Of a DNA stretch of 64,000 bases, positions 1 to 8,708 are shown one piece after another (within the stretch, counting starts at the first letter, position 1; every line of letters starts with the position of its first letter). Source of the stretch: Streptomyces longisporoflavus (GTDB taxonomy: Bacteria > Actinomycetota > Actinomycetes > Streptomycetales > Streptomycetaceae); contig NZ_BMTR01000008.1 of assembly GCF_014649775.1 (NCBI RefSeq), forward strand, positions 62,001-126,000. Reading direction: 5' to 3'. The translations under genes and the position numbers were made by a program. Below the pieces are notes generated by a model. The model searched no databases. It was not told where the DNA came from and worked only from the letters and a program-made list of their open reading frames with translations.

Positions 1-813
1 GACGGTGCGCCTGTCGACCTCCGTGCGCTCCAGGTACTCGTGCGGCCACTCGACGACGATCTCGTCGGCGTCGAGAAAGCGCGCCGCGGTGGCGAACACG
101 GGCCGCGCGTCACACACGGTGACGCGGTAACCGAGGAACTTGCCGACCCTGACGAGCGCCGAAGCGAAGTCGATGGCGCCGAACACGATCATGCGGGGCG
201 GCGGGACGCTGGACTCGACCAGAAGCGTGAGCGGCTGCCCGCAGCGCGAGCCGTCCTCCCCGATCACGACCGTGCCCGTGCGGCCCGCGTCCAGCATCGC
301 GCGGGCCTCGCCCGCCGCCGTGCGGTCCAGTTCGGGGTGGCCGCCGAGCCCGCCCTCATGAGCGGCGTCGGCGTCCGGACGTACGAGAAGGGCCCGGCCC
401 ACCAGCTCCGGGGGCCCGGCGGTGATCCGCGCGAGCGCCGCCGACTCGCCGGCGGCCGCCGCCGCGAGCGCGACGGCGAAGACCGGCCGTGCGCGGGAGT
501 CCGCGCGGACCGGGGTGACGAGGATGTCGATGATTCCGCCGCAGGTCAGGCCCACGGCGAAGGCGTCCTCGTCGCTGTATCCGAAGCGTTCGAGCACGCT
601 CTCGCCGTCTTCGAGCGCCTGCCGGCACAGCTCGTAGACGGCGCCTTCCACACACCCGCCGGAGACGGACCCGATCGCGGTGCCGTCCGAGTCGACGGCC
701 AGGGCCGCGCCCGGCTGCCGGGGCGCGCTGCCGCCGACCGCCACCACGGTGGCGACGGCGAAGTCACGTCCCTGCTCGACCCACCGGTCCAACTCTTCGG
801 CGATGTCCAGCAT
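1..813 (-). CDS. xdhC: XdhC/CoxI family molybdenum-enzyme maturation protein (C-terminus cut by window edge)
   Basis: The 271 codons present begin MLDIAEELDRWVEQG and contain the family's N-terminal region (VATVVAVGGSAPRQPGAA, SVSGGCVEGAVYE, LTCGGIIDILV), a linker, and the start of the Rossmann-like XdhC_C domain (PPRMIVFGAIDFASALVRVGKFLGY read in pieces). The family binds molybdenum cofactor, aids its sulfuration and inserts it into xanthine dehydrogenase. The start is the ATG at 813, preceded by AGGAGA 5 nt upstream. It lies 38 bp downstream of the purine permease on the same strand, so it is probably the last gene of the xanthine dehydrogenase operon. The stop codon lies outside the window. 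The family call is firm; the exact role in this operon is inferred from position. Confidence 0.88.
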   Translation of the reverse strand, partial: MLDIAEELDRWVEQGRDFAVATVVAVGGSAPRQPGAALAVDSDGTAIGSVSGGCVEGAVYELCRQALEDGESVLERFGYSDEDAFAVGLTCGGIIDILVTPVRADSRARPVFAVALAAAAAGESAALARITAGPPELVGRALLVRPDADAAHEGGLGGHPELDRTAAGEARAMLDAGRTGTVVIGEDGSRCGQPLTLLVESSVPPPRMIVFGAIDFASALVRVGKFLGYRVTVCDARPVFATAARFLDADEIVVEWPHEYLERTEVDRRTV

Positions 814-851
814 GTCCGTCTCCTAACGGGTGTGTGGTCAAAAGGAGGGGG

Positions 852-2330
852 CTACTTGACGCCCATCCAGTTCTCGATCGGATGGAGCGCGAAGAAGGCG
901 AGGAACACGAGCGCGAGCACCCACATGAGCCAGCCGATCTCCCGGACCCTGCCCTGCGCGGCCTTGATCAGGACGTGGGCGATGACACCGGCCGCGATAC
1001 CCACCGTGATGGAGTACGTGAACGGCATCAGGACCGTGGTCAGGAACACCGGGATGCTGGTGGCCTGGTCGGACCAGTCGATGTGCCGGGCGTTGCTCAG
1101 CATCATCGCGCCGATGACGACGAGGGCCGCGGCGGCGACCTGGGTCGGGATGAGCTGGGCCAGCGGGGTGAAGAAGAGGCAGAGCGCGAAGGCGAGACCG
1201 GTGACGACGCTCGCGAAGCCGGTGCGCGCGCCGTCGCCGACGCCGGCGGTGGACTCGACGAAGACCGTCTGCCCTGAGGCACCGGCGACACCGCCGACGA
1301 CACCGCCGGCGCCGTCGATCGCCAGGGCCTTGTTCAGCCCCGGCATCTTGCCGTCCTTGTCGGCGAGGTTGGCCTGCTGGCCGATGCCGATGATGGTGCC
1401 CATGGCGTCGAAGAAGCCGGCCAGGACGAGGGTGAAGACGATGACACCCACGGTGATGCCGCCGATGTCGCCGATGCCGCTGAAGGACACCTCGCCGAAG
1501 AGGCCGAAGTCGGGCGACGAGACGATGGAGCCGTCGAGCTCGGGGGCGTTCAGACCCCAGTCCTGCTTGCTCATGCCCGCGACCTGGTTGACGATCGCGG
1601 CGAACACGGTGCCGCCGACGATGCCGATGAGGATCGCGCCGGGCACCTTGCGGACCTGGAGCACGAAGATCAGCAGTACGGTGACGGCGAAGCAGAGGAC
1701 GGGCCAGCCGATGAGCTTGTCGTCGATGCCCATCTGGATCGGCTTCGCGCCCATGTCGCCGTGCTTGGACGGCATGGAGGTGACGAAGCCCGCCTGGACC
1801 AGGCCGATCAGCGTGACGAACATGCCGATGCCCATGGTGATGGCGTGCTTCAGCGCCAGGGGGATCGCGTCCATGATCAGGGTCCGCAGTCCGGTGAGGA
1901 CAAGCAGGATGATGATGACGCCGTAGATGATGCACATCGCCATCGCGTTGCCCCAGGTCATCTCCGGGGCGACCTGGAAGGCCATGACGGCGGAGACACC
2001 GAGTCCGGCCGCGAGGGCGAGCGGCACGTTGCCGAGGATGCCCATGACGATGGTGGTGGCGGCCGCCGCGAAGACGGTGGCGGTGGTCAGCTGGTCACCG
2101 TCGAGACGGTGTCCCGTGGCGTCGGGGACCGAGAGGATCACGGGGTTCAGCAGGATGATGTAGGCCATCGCCATGAAGGTGGTGATGCCGCCGCGCACCT
2201 CCCGGCCGACCGTCGATCCTCTGTGGCTTATGTGGAAATACCGGTCCAGCCAAGACCTGCCGGCGGGGACGCGTGAGCCGTTGCCCGCGTCCTCCGCGCT
2301 GGTCTTCGGCTCCGTTGACTGCTGGGTCAT
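852..2330 (-). CDS. NCS2/AzgA family purine (hypoxanthine/guanine/xanthine) permease
   Basis: A 492-aa polytopic membrane protein. After a hydrophilic N-terminus of about 30 residues (LDRYFHISHRGSTVGREVRGG) comes the hallmark GITTFMAMAYIILLNP of the AzgA/PbuG subgroup, followed by many hydrophobic segments (12-14 expected) and the late motif GASGQTVFVESTAGVGDGAR typical of this subgroup. It should import purine bases by proton symport, feeding the xanthine dehydrogenase encoded just upstream on the same strand. A 286-bp spacer with a strong inverted repeat separates it from the dehydrogenase genes, so it may have its own promoter. The ATG at 2330 is preceded by GGGAG. Exact substrate is not decidable from sequence. 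Confidence 0.9.
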   Translation of the reverse strand: MTQQSTEPKTSAEDAGNGSRVPAGRSWLDRYFHISHRGSTVGREVRGGITTFMAMAYIILLNPVILSVPDATGHRLDGDQLTTATVFAAAATTIVMGILGNVPLALAAGLGVSAVMAFQVAPEMTWGNAMAMCIIYGVIIILLVLTGLRTLIMDAIPLALKHAITMGIGMFVTLIGLVQAGFVTSMPSKHGDMGAKPIQMGIDDKLIGWPVLCFAVTVLLIFVLQVRKVPGAILIGIVGGTVFAAIVNQVAGMSKQDWGLNAPELDGSIVSSPDFGLFGEVSFSGIGDIGGITVGVIVFTLVLAGFFDAMGTIIGIGQQANLADKDGKMPGLNKALAIDGAGGVVGGVAGASGQTVFVESTAGVGDGARTGFASVVTGLAFALCLFFTPLAQLIPTQVAAAALVVIGAMMLSNARHIDWSDQATSIPVFLTTVLMPFTYSITVGIAAGVIAHVLIKAAQGRVREIGWLMWVLALVFLAFFALHPIENWMGVK

Positions 2331-2543
2331 GGTGCCTAACTCCCAAGGTTCATAGGGGCACCCGCAACAGGCTGGTCGTACAAGGGTTGGGCCTGTGGAG
2401 ACTGCGGGATTTGGGATGCTGCGTTGGGCGCACGACCCGGGGGACGGCCCGAGACGAACTGGGGCTCCGTAGAGCGTGGGTACTGCGTGGGTGCTGCTCG
2501 GGTACTGCGCTGACCGCGAGCGGTGCGGCAGCGGTACTGGTGT

Positions 2544-2606
2544 TCTCCGGGCGGCGCGGGCGACGGGAAGTGTGACGTTCCATGGGAGGCACGCGCCGCC
2601 CGGAGA
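2544..2606. terminator. Perfect 15-bp inverted repeat downstream of the xanthine dehydrogenase genes
   Basis: TCTCCGGGCGGCGCG at 2544-2558 is exactly complementary to 2592-2606, with a 33-nt loop. It starts 10 bp beyond the stop of the molybdopterin subunit (2617, leftward). It probably ends or attenuates transcription before the permease. No T-run follows, as is usual in streptomycetes. Confidence 0.6.
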
Positions 2607-2616
2607 GATCGTGGGA

Positions 2617-5007
2617 TCAGGTGCCGGTGAGGTGTTCGGGGCGTACCGGCGTCCTGTTCAGCTCCAGACCCGTCGCGTTCCGGATCGCCGCGAGGACGGC
2701 CGGGGTGGACGAGAGGGTCGGGGCTTCGCCCATGCCGCGGAGGCCGTAGGGCGCGTTCGGGTCGGCCAGTTCGAGCACGTCGACGGGGATGGTCGGCGTG
2801 TCGAGGATGGTCGGGATGAGGTAGTCCGTGAAGGAGGGGTTGCGCACCTTCGCGGTCTTCGGGTCGACGATGATCTCCTCCATCACCGCGACGCCCAGGC
2901 CCTGGGTGGTGCCACCCTGGATCTGGCCGACCACGGAGAGCGGGTTGAGCGCCTTGCCGACGTCCTGGGCGGTGGCGAGCTCGATGACCTTGACCAGGCC
3001 GAGCTCGGTGTCCACCTCGACGACCGCGCGGTGCGCGGCGAACGAGTACTGGACGTGGCCGTTGCCCTGGCCGGTCTTCTTGTCGAAGGCCACGGTCGGA
3101 CGGTGCCGCCACTCGGCCTCGACCTCCACGGTCTCGCCTTCGAGCAGCTCGGCCAGGTCGGCGAGGGTCTCGCCGCCGTCGGTGACGACCTTGCCGCCCT
3201 CCAGGAGGAGTTCGGCGGTGGCCCACGCCGGGTGGTACGAGCCGAACTTGCGGCGGCCGATCTCCAGGACCTTCTCGCGGACGAGCTCGCAGGAGTTCTT
3301 GACCGCGCCACCGGTGACGTACGTCTGACGGGACGCGGACGTCGAACCGGCGGAGCCCACCTGGGTGTCGGCGGGGTTGATGGTGACCTGCTGCACGCCG
3401 AGCTCGGTGCGGGCGATCTGCGCGTGGACGGTGATGCCGCCCTGGCCGACCTCCGCCATCGCGGTGTGCACGGTCGCGACCGGCTCACCGTTGATGACCT
3501 CCATGCGCACCTTGGCGGTGGAGTAGTCATCGAAGCCCTCGGAGAAGCCGACGTTCTTGATGCCGACCGCGTAGCCGACGCCGCGGACGACGCCTTCGCC
3601 GTGGGTGGTGTTGGAGAGGCCGCCGGGCAGCGCGCGGACGTCGGCGCCCTCGCTGGACTCCCACTGGCGCTCGGGCGGCATCGGCCGTGCCTTGACGCGG
3701 CGCAGGATCTCGGCGACCGGGGCCGGCGAGTCGACCGGCTGTCCCGTCGGCAGGAGCGTGCCCTGCGACATGGCGTTGAGCTGGCGGAACTCGACCCGGT
3801 CCATGCCCACCTTGTCGGCGAGCTTGTCCATCTGGGCCTCGTAGGCGAAGCAGGCCTGGACGGCGCCGAAGCCGCGCATCGCGCCGCACGGAGGGTTGTT
3901 GGAGTAGAGGGCGATCGCCTCGATGTCGACGTCGTCGATCACGTACGGGCCGACCGACAGGGACGAGGCGTTGCCGACGACCGCCGGGGAGGCCGACGCG
4001 TAGGCGCCGCCGTCCAGGACGATCCTGCACTTCATGTGCGTGAGCTTGCCGTCCTTGGTGGCGCCGTGCTCGTAGTAGAGCTTCGCCGGGTGGCGGTGCA
4101 CGTGGCCGAAGAAGGACTCGAAGCGGTTGTAGACGATCTTGACCGGCTTACCGGTGCGCAGCGCCAGGAGGCAGGCGTGGATCTGCATCGAGATGTCCTC
4201 GCGACCGCCGAACGCGCCGCCGACGCCGGAGAGCGTCATGCGCACCTTCTCCTCGGGCAGGCCGAGGACCGGGGCGATCTGTCCGAGGTCCGAGTGCAGC
4301 CACTGGGTGGCGACGTACAGGTCGACGCCGCCGTCCTCGGCCGGTACGGCGAGGCCGGACTCCGGGCCGAGGAAGGCCTGGTCCTGCATGCCGAAGGTGT
4401 ACTCGCCCTTGACGATGAAGTCGGCCTTCTTGGCGGCCTCTTCGGCGTTGCCCCGGATGATCGGCTGGTTGTGCACGATGTTCGGGTGCGGTACGTGCTC
4501 GATGTACTCGTCGGTGCGGCCCTCGTGGACGAGCACGGCGTCCGGAGCGGTCGCCGATGCCTCGTCGGTGATGACGGGCAGTTCCTTGTACTCGACCACG
4601 ATCTTCGCGGCGGCACGGCGTGCGGTCTCCGGGTGGTCGGCGGCCACGAGGGCGACCGGCTCACCGTGGTGGCGGACCTTGCCGTGGGCGAGGACCGGGG
4701 TGTCCTGGATCTCCAGGCCGTAGTTCTTCATCTCGGCCGGCAGGTCGTCGTACGTCAGGACGGCGTAGACGCCCGGCGTCTTGAGTGCCTCGACGGTGTC
4801 GATCGAGACGATCTCGGCGTGCGCGACGGTGCTGCGCAGCGTCTGGCCCCAGAGCATGTCCTCGTGCCACATGTCCGAGGAGTAGGCGAACTCGCCGGTG
4901 ACCTTCAGGGTGCCGTCCGGGCGGAGCGTGGACTCGCCGATGCCGCCCTTGTTGTGCTTCTGGGTGACTTCGGTGGGCGCGCCCGTGGTGGTCTTGGTTC
5001 CAGCCAT
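2617..5007 (-). CDS. Xanthine dehydrogenase, molybdopterin-binding subunit
   Basis: A 796-aa catalytic subunit that hydroxylates hypoxanthine and xanthine to urate at a Mo-cofactor. It opens with the Ald_Xan_dh a/b hammerhead domain (GESTLRPDGTLKVTGEFAY, TYDDLP), then the Mo-binding domains: GVGGAFGGRED, the PPCGAMRGFGAVQACFAYE loop, AEVGQGGITVHAQIA, VVGQIQGGTTQGLG, and near the C-terminus GLRGMGEAPTLSSTPAV, whose Glu is the usual catalytic base. I chose ATG 5007 (MAGTKTTTGAPTEV), 2 nt after the stop of the 2Fe-2S subunit, over the longer frame that overlaps that gene. The operon order FAD, FeS, Mo subunits is classical for split xanthine dehydrogenases. Xanthine as substrate is inferred from the PucR, permease and XdhC neighbours. 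Confidence 0.93.
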   Translation of the reverse strand: MAGTKTTTGAPTEVTQKHNKGGIGESTLRPDGTLKVTGEFAYSSDMWHEDMLWGQTLRSTVAHAEIVSIDTVEALKTPGVYAVLTYDDLPAEMKNYGLEIQDTPVLAHGKVRHHGEPVALVAADHPETARRAAAKIVVEYKELPVITDEASATAPDAVLVHEGRTDEYIEHVPHPNIVHNQPIIRGNAEEAAKKADFIVKGEYTFGMQDQAFLGPESGLAVPAEDGGVDLYVATQWLHSDLGQIAPVLGLPEEKVRMTLSGVGGAFGGREDISMQIHACLLALRTGKPVKIVYNRFESFFGHVHRHPAKLYYEHGATKDGKLTHMKCRIVLDGGAYASASPAVVGNASSLSVGPYVIDDVDIEAIALYSNNPPCGAMRGFGAVQACFAYEAQMDKLADKVGMDRVEFRQLNAMSQGTLLPTGQPVDSPAPVAEILRRVKARPMPPERQWESSEGADVRALPGGLSNTTHGEGVVRGVGYAVGIKNVGFSEGFDDYSTAKVRMEVINGEPVATVHTAMAEVGQGGITVHAQIARTELGVQQVTINPADTQVGSAGSTSASRQTYVTGGAVKNSCELVREKVLEIGRRKFGSYHPAWATAELLLEGGKVVTDGGETLADLAELLEGETVEVEAEWRHRPTVAFDKKTGQGNGHVQYSFAAHRAVVEVDTELGLVKVIELATAQDVGKALNPLSVVGQIQGGTTQGLGVAVMEEIIVDPKTAKVRNPSFTDYLIPTILDTPTIPVDVLELADPNAPYGLRGMGEAPTLSSTPAVLAAIRNATGLELNRTPVRPEHLTGT

Positions 5008-5009
5008 GA

Positions 5010-5615
5010 TCAGACCGTCTCTTCCTGACGGGCGGCCGCCAGGCGGACCGCGTCCAGGATCTTCTCGTAACCGGTGCAGCGGCAGAGGTTGCCGGAGAGC
5101 GCCTCGCGGATGTCGGCGTCCGACGGAGAGGCGTTGCGCTCCAGGAGCTCGTCGGCCGCGACGAGGAGACCGGGGGTGCAGAAACCGCACTGGACGGCGC
5201 CGGCGTCGATGAACGCCTGCTGGATCGGGGAGAGTTCGCCGCCCTCGCCGGTCTGGCCGTCGGTGACCCTGTCAGCTGGACGAGCCTGCCACTGGCGGGC
5301 TTCCTGGAGGCTGGTGCCGCCGCAGACGGAGCCGCAGGCACCGCCCGGGTGGGAGTCCTCACGGTGCTTGGCGTAGTCCGCGAGACCCTCGACGGTGACG
5401 ACCTCCCGGTCCTGGACCTGACCGGCGGCGACCAGACACGAACACACCGGTACGCCGTCGAGACGGACGGTGCAGGAACCGCACTCGCCCTGCTCGCAGG
5501 CGTTCTTCGAACCGGGAAGCCCCATGCGCTCGCGCAGGACGTAGAGGAGGGACTCGCCCTCCCAGACGTCGTCGGCTTCCTGCTGACGGCCGTTGACCGT
5601 GAAGTTCACGCGCAT
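5010..5615 (-). CDS. Xanthine dehydrogenase, [2Fe-2S] subunit
   Basis: A 201-aa electron-transfer subunit. Residues 1-75 form the plant-type ferredoxin domain with Cys40, Cys45, Cys48 and Cys60 (CEQGECGSC...CSC); residues 130-200 form the [2Fe-2S]-binding helical domain with Cys143, Cys146, Cys178 and Cys180 (CGFCTPG...CRCTGYEKI). Between them, at about 82-127, is an insertion of roughly 45 residues not present in typical members, which adds two cysteines (Cys94, Cys98 in GACGSVCGG). Its ATG at 5615 overlaps the upstream FAD-subunit stop as TAATG, indicating translational coupling. Electrons would pass from Mo through the two clusters to FAD. Confidence 0.93.
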   Translation of the reverse strand: MRVNFTVNGRQQEADDVWEGESLLYVLRERMGLPGSKNACEQGECGSCTVRLDGVPVCSCLVAAGQVQDREVVTVEGLADYAKHREDSHPGGACGSVCGGTSLQEARQWQARPADRVTDGQTGEGGELSPIQQAFIDAGAVQCGFCTPGLLVAADELLERNASPSDADIREALSGNLCRCTGYEKILDAVRLAAARQEETV

Positions 5616-6505
5616 TATGCGACTCCCTCAGTGCTGCGGCCGTTGCCGCGGTACGACTCCCAGGTCCAGCCGAGCGTGCGGCGGGCCATGATTCCTACGG
5701 CGTGCCGGCGGTAGTTCGCCGTGCCGCGGACGTCGTCGATCGGGTTGGCGGCACCGGAGGCGAGCTCCGCGAACTGCTTGGCGATCGAGGGGGTGATGAT
5801 CTTCTTGCTGTCCCAGAAGCCGCCCTCTTCGAGCGCGGCGTTCAGGAATTCCTCGGCCGCCTTCGCCCGGATGGGGGTGGGGGCGGCGGAGCCGATGCCG
5901 GTCCGTACGGTCCGGGTGTCGGGGTGCAGGGCGATGCCGAAGGCGCACACGGCGATGACCATCGCGTTGCGGGTGCCGACCTTCGAGTACTGCTGCGGGC
6001 CGGCCGCCTTCTTGATGTGGACGGACTTGATCAGCTCGTCCTCGGCGAGCGCGTTGCGCTTCACGCCGGTGTAGAACTCGTCGATCGGGATGAGGCGCGA
6101 GCCGCGTACGGACTCCACCTCGACCTCGCAGTCGGCGGCGAGCAGCGCCGGGTGGGCGTCACCGGCCGGGGAGGCCGTGCCGAGGTTGCCGCCGACGCCG
6201 CCGCGGTTGCGGATCTGCGGGGATGCGACCGTGTGCGAGGCGAGCGCGAGGCCGGGGAGCTCCGTGCGCAGCTCCTCCATGATCGTGGTGTACGGAACCG
6301 AGGCGCCCAGTCGGACCGTCTCCTCGCCCACCGCCCACTCGCGCAGTTCGGCGACGCGGTTGAGGTCAAGCAGGTACTCGGGACGACGGTGGTCGAAGTT
6401 GATCTCGACCATCACATCGGTGCCACCCGCAATCGGCACAGCTGTGGGGTGCTCGGCCTTGGCGGCGAGCGCCTCCTCCCAGCTGGCGGGGCGAAGGAAG
6501 TCCAT
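5615..6505 (-). CDS. Xanthine dehydrogenase, FAD-binding subunit
   Basis: A 296-aa protein of the FAD_binding_5/CO_deh_flav_C family that takes electrons from the iron-sulfur subunit and reduces NAD+. Visible motifs are the pyrophosphate-binding VPIAGGTDVMVEINF near residue 25, the NRGGVGGNLGTASPAGD loop near residue 108, and a C-terminal DDVRGTANYRRHAVGIMARR segment. I chose ATG 6505 (MDFLRPASWEEA), which gives the family's normal length and N-terminus and has GAAGAGAG upstream; the open frame continues 28 codons further without family similarity. It is the first gene of the leftward operon, facing the divergent PucR regulator. Confidence 0.92.
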   Translation of the reverse strand: MDFLRPASWEEALAAKAEHPTAVPIAGGTDVMVEINFDHRRPEYLLDLNRVAELREWAVGEETVRLGASVPYTTIMEELRTELPGLALASHTVASPQIRNRGGVGGNLGTASPAGDAHPALLAADCEVEVESVRGSRLIPIDEFYTGVKRNALAEDELIKSVHIKKAAGPQQYSKVGTRNAMVIAVCAFGIALHPDTRTVRTGIGSAAPTPIRAKAAEEFLNAALEEGGFWDSKKIITPSIAKQFAELASGAANPIDDVRGTANYRRHAVGIMARRTLGWTWESYRGNGRSTEGVA

Positions 6506-6868
6506 GAGGCTCTCTTCTTCGTATCGGGGGTCGTTCGTTCGAGAAGATCCAGCCAAGTCGGACCGGAGGCCTCTCGACTGCTCGTTCATGTGCTGTTAAC
6601 GCGGAGTGGGGTAAGTACACCGCCCCGTCGTCCGATGGGGTCAGTCACCGAAACCATGAAGGAGTTCGCTGGCCAAGGCGCGCGTCTTGTAGATTCGTAT
6701 GAAGAACGGGCCTCAGTAACCTCGCGGATTCCCCCCGGAAACCGGAGGCGTCCCTGGGCACCGGGGTCCGGGACGATGATCGGCGACACCGGAGACCCCG
6801 GCGACCCCGAGTCGACTCGCCCGGACTGTCTGTACATCCCATTCGAGACAAGATCGGCGGCGACGACC
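6506..6868. promoter_or_regulatory. Divergent intergenic region between xanthine dehydrogenase operon and pucR-type regulator
   Basis: This 363-bp gap holds no convincing gene. It must contain the promoters of both divergent units and is the natural place for PucR operators. A TAGATT at 6690-6695 could be a rightward -10 element, directly followed by the small palindrome TTCGTATGAA (6695-6704). Neither assignment is more than suggestive. Confidence 0.35.
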
Positions 6869-8569
6869 ATGCGGCTGCGCGCACTCCTTGACACCGACGC
6901 GCTGGGCCTGCGGCTGCTCGGCGGTGAGGAAGAGCTCGACCGCACCGTGCGCGGTGTGATGACCACGGACCTGCGCGACCCCAGCCGGTACCTCGCGGGC
7001 GGCGAGCTGGTCCTGACGGGCCTCGCCTGGCGCCGCGACGCCTCGGACACGGAGCCCTTCGTACGCATCCTCGCGAGCGCCGGCGTCGCGGCGCTCGCCG
7101 CGGGCGAGGCCGAGCTCGGCGACATCCCGGACGACATCGTCGAGGCCTGCGCGCGGCACCGTCTGCCGCTGTTCGCCGTCAACGAGTCGGTCGCCTTCGC
7201 GACGATCACCGAGCACGTCGTCCGGCAGGTCTCCGGCGAGCGGGCGGGCGACCTGGCGGCCGTCGTGGACCGGCACCGCCGGCTCATGACATCCGGCCCC
7301 ACGGGCGGCGGCCCCGACGTCGTCCTCGACCTGCTCGGCTCCGACCTGGACCTGCGGGCCTGGGTCCTGTCCCCCGCGGGCCGCGCCATCGCGGGTTCCA
7401 GCGCGGCGGGCCCCGCCCTGCCCGCCGCGGTCTGCGCGCGCCTGGCGGCCGAGCATCTGGCCGCCGCCCGCACGGGGCGCCGCGGCCCGCACCGGGTCCT
7501 CCTGGACGGTACGACGTACTCGCTGTTCCCCATTCGGAGCAGCGGGCGCGGTTCGGCTTCCGCGGCGGCCACGGCGAGCACGGCGGCCCTGCGTGACGTG
7601 CGCGAGACGGTCCTCTCGGACTGGTTCCTCGCGGTCGAGGCCGACGCGGGCGACTGGCCCGAGGAGCGGCTCGACCTGCTCCAGGGCGTCACCCAGCTGA
7701 TCGCCGTGGAGCGCGACCGGCGCGACGCCGCGCGCACCGTACGGCGCAGACTCGCCCAGGAGGTCCTCGAACTGGTCCAGACGGGCGCGGCACCGGCGGA
7801 GATCGCGGCGCGCCTGCGGGTCGCCGCCCCCGTACTGCTTCCCGGCATCGGCGCGGCGCCGCACTGGCAGGTCGTGGTGGCCCGCGTCGAGTGGGAGGGC
7901 GGCGAGATCGAGGGCGGCCCGGTGGCCCAGTCCCTCCTGGAGGAGATCCTCGTGGACCCCCTGTCGGCGGGCCCCGAGCCGTCCGACCGCATCGCGGTGG
8001 CCCATACGGGTGATGAGGCGATCGCGCTCGTGCCGCTCCCCGCGGTCTCCTCGGAGCACGACGGCCCGGAGACGGGCCTGCTCGCCGACTCGCTCCTGGA
8101 GTCCGTCCGCGACCCGCTCTCGGCGGGCCTGGACGGCGACGGCCGCCTCACCCTCGGCGTCAGCGCCTCCGTGCACTCGGCGGAGGGTCTGCGCGGCGCC
8201 CTGGAGGAGGCGCGGCACGCGCGCCGGGTGGCGGCGGCCCGCCCCGGACGGGTCTGCGCGGCGGGCCACCAGGAACTGGCCTCGCACGTACTCCTGCTGC
8301 CCTTCGTCCCCGACGACGTGCGCCGGGCGTTCACGGCCCGTCTGCTCGACCCGCTGCGGGACTACGACCGGCGCCACCGGGCGGAGCTCATTCCGACCCT
8401 GGAGGCGTTCCTCGACTGCGACGGTTCCTGGACGCGCTGCGCCGCACGCCTGCACCTGCACGTCAACACGTTGCGCTACCGGGTCGGCCGTATCGAGCAG
8501 TTGACGGGTCGTGACCTCTCGCGCCTCGAGGACAAGCTCGATTTCTTTCTGGCACTGCGCATGAGCTGA
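6869..8569 (+). CDS. PucR family transcriptional regulator of purine catabolism
   Basis: A 566-aa regulator. Residues 1-120 form the PucR N-terminal domain (MRLRALLDTDALGLRLLGGEEELDR in pieces, DLRDPSRYLAGGELVLTGLAW); the middle is a degenerate GGDEF-like region; the last 60 residues are the C-terminal helix-turn-helix (FLDCDGSWTRCAARLHLHVNTLRYRVGRIEQLTG in pieces, then LSRLEDKLDFFLALRMS). The ATG at 6869 begins exactly at the domain; an alternative ATG at 6776 would add about 30 residues with no family similarity, and the Shine-Dalgarno sequence is weak for both. By analogy with Bacillus PucR, which senses a purine degradation intermediate, it probably activates the divergent xanthine dehydrogenase operon. 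Confidence 0.88.
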   Translation: MRLRALLDTDALGLRLLGGEEELDRTVRGVMTTDLRDPSRYLAGGELVLTGLAWRRDASDTEPFVRILASAGVAALAAGEAELGDIPDDIVEACARHRLPLFAVNESVAFATITEHVVRQVSGERAGDLAAVVDRHRRLMTSGPTGGGPDVVLDLLGSDLDLRAWVLSPAGRAIAGSSAAGPALPAAVCARLAAEHLAAARTGRRGPHRVLLDGTTYSLFPIRSSGRGSASAAATASTAALRDVRETVLSDWFLAVEADAGDWPEERLDLLQGVTQLIAVERDRRDAARTVRRRLAQEVLELVQTGAAPAEIAARLRVAAPVLLPGIGAAPHWQVVVARVEWEGGEIEGGPVAQSLLEEILVDPLSAGPEPSDRIAVAHTGDEAIALVPLPAVSSEHDGPETGLLADSLLESVRDPLSAGLDGDGRLTLGVSASVHSAEGLRGALEEARHARRVAAARPGRVCAAGHQELASHVLLLPFVPDDVRRAFTARLLDPLRDYDRRHRAELIPTLEAFLDCDGSWTRCAARLHLHVNTLRYRVGRIEQLTGRDLSRLEDKLDFFLALRMS

Positions 8570-8611
8570 CACGGGCGGCCCCGGCCGATCCCCTCCCGTG
8601 ACGCGCCCTTT

Positions 8612-8625
8612 GTGAATTCTTTCAC
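8612..8625. promoter_or_regulatory. Short palindrome upstream of the TPR-like gene
   Basis: GTGAA-TTCT-TTCAC at 8612-8625 is a perfect 5-bp inverted repeat with a 4-nt spacer, about 85 bp upstream of the GTG at 8709. It could be an operator; nothing in the sequence identifies the binding protein. Confidence 0.25.
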
Positions 8626-8708
8626 CCGGCCTCTTGGCCCGGTGCGCCGATCCATGCTGAGATGCGCCCACGACTCAACAGCTCAATGGCGTGCTCGGGG
8701 AGGGCAAC

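Noticed and set aside
2331..2616. Purine riboswitch upstream of the purine permease
   Set aside because: I could not find the conserved purine aptamer core (UNUNNUA-type junctions and the paired kissing loops). Only a terminator-like inverted repeat is present.
2476..5028. An 850-codon open frame on the plus strand opposite the xanthine dehydrogenase genes
   Set aside because: It is antisense to genes with clear family motifs and its composition (runs of Val-Asp-Gly-Arg) is the usual shadow of GC-biased codons.
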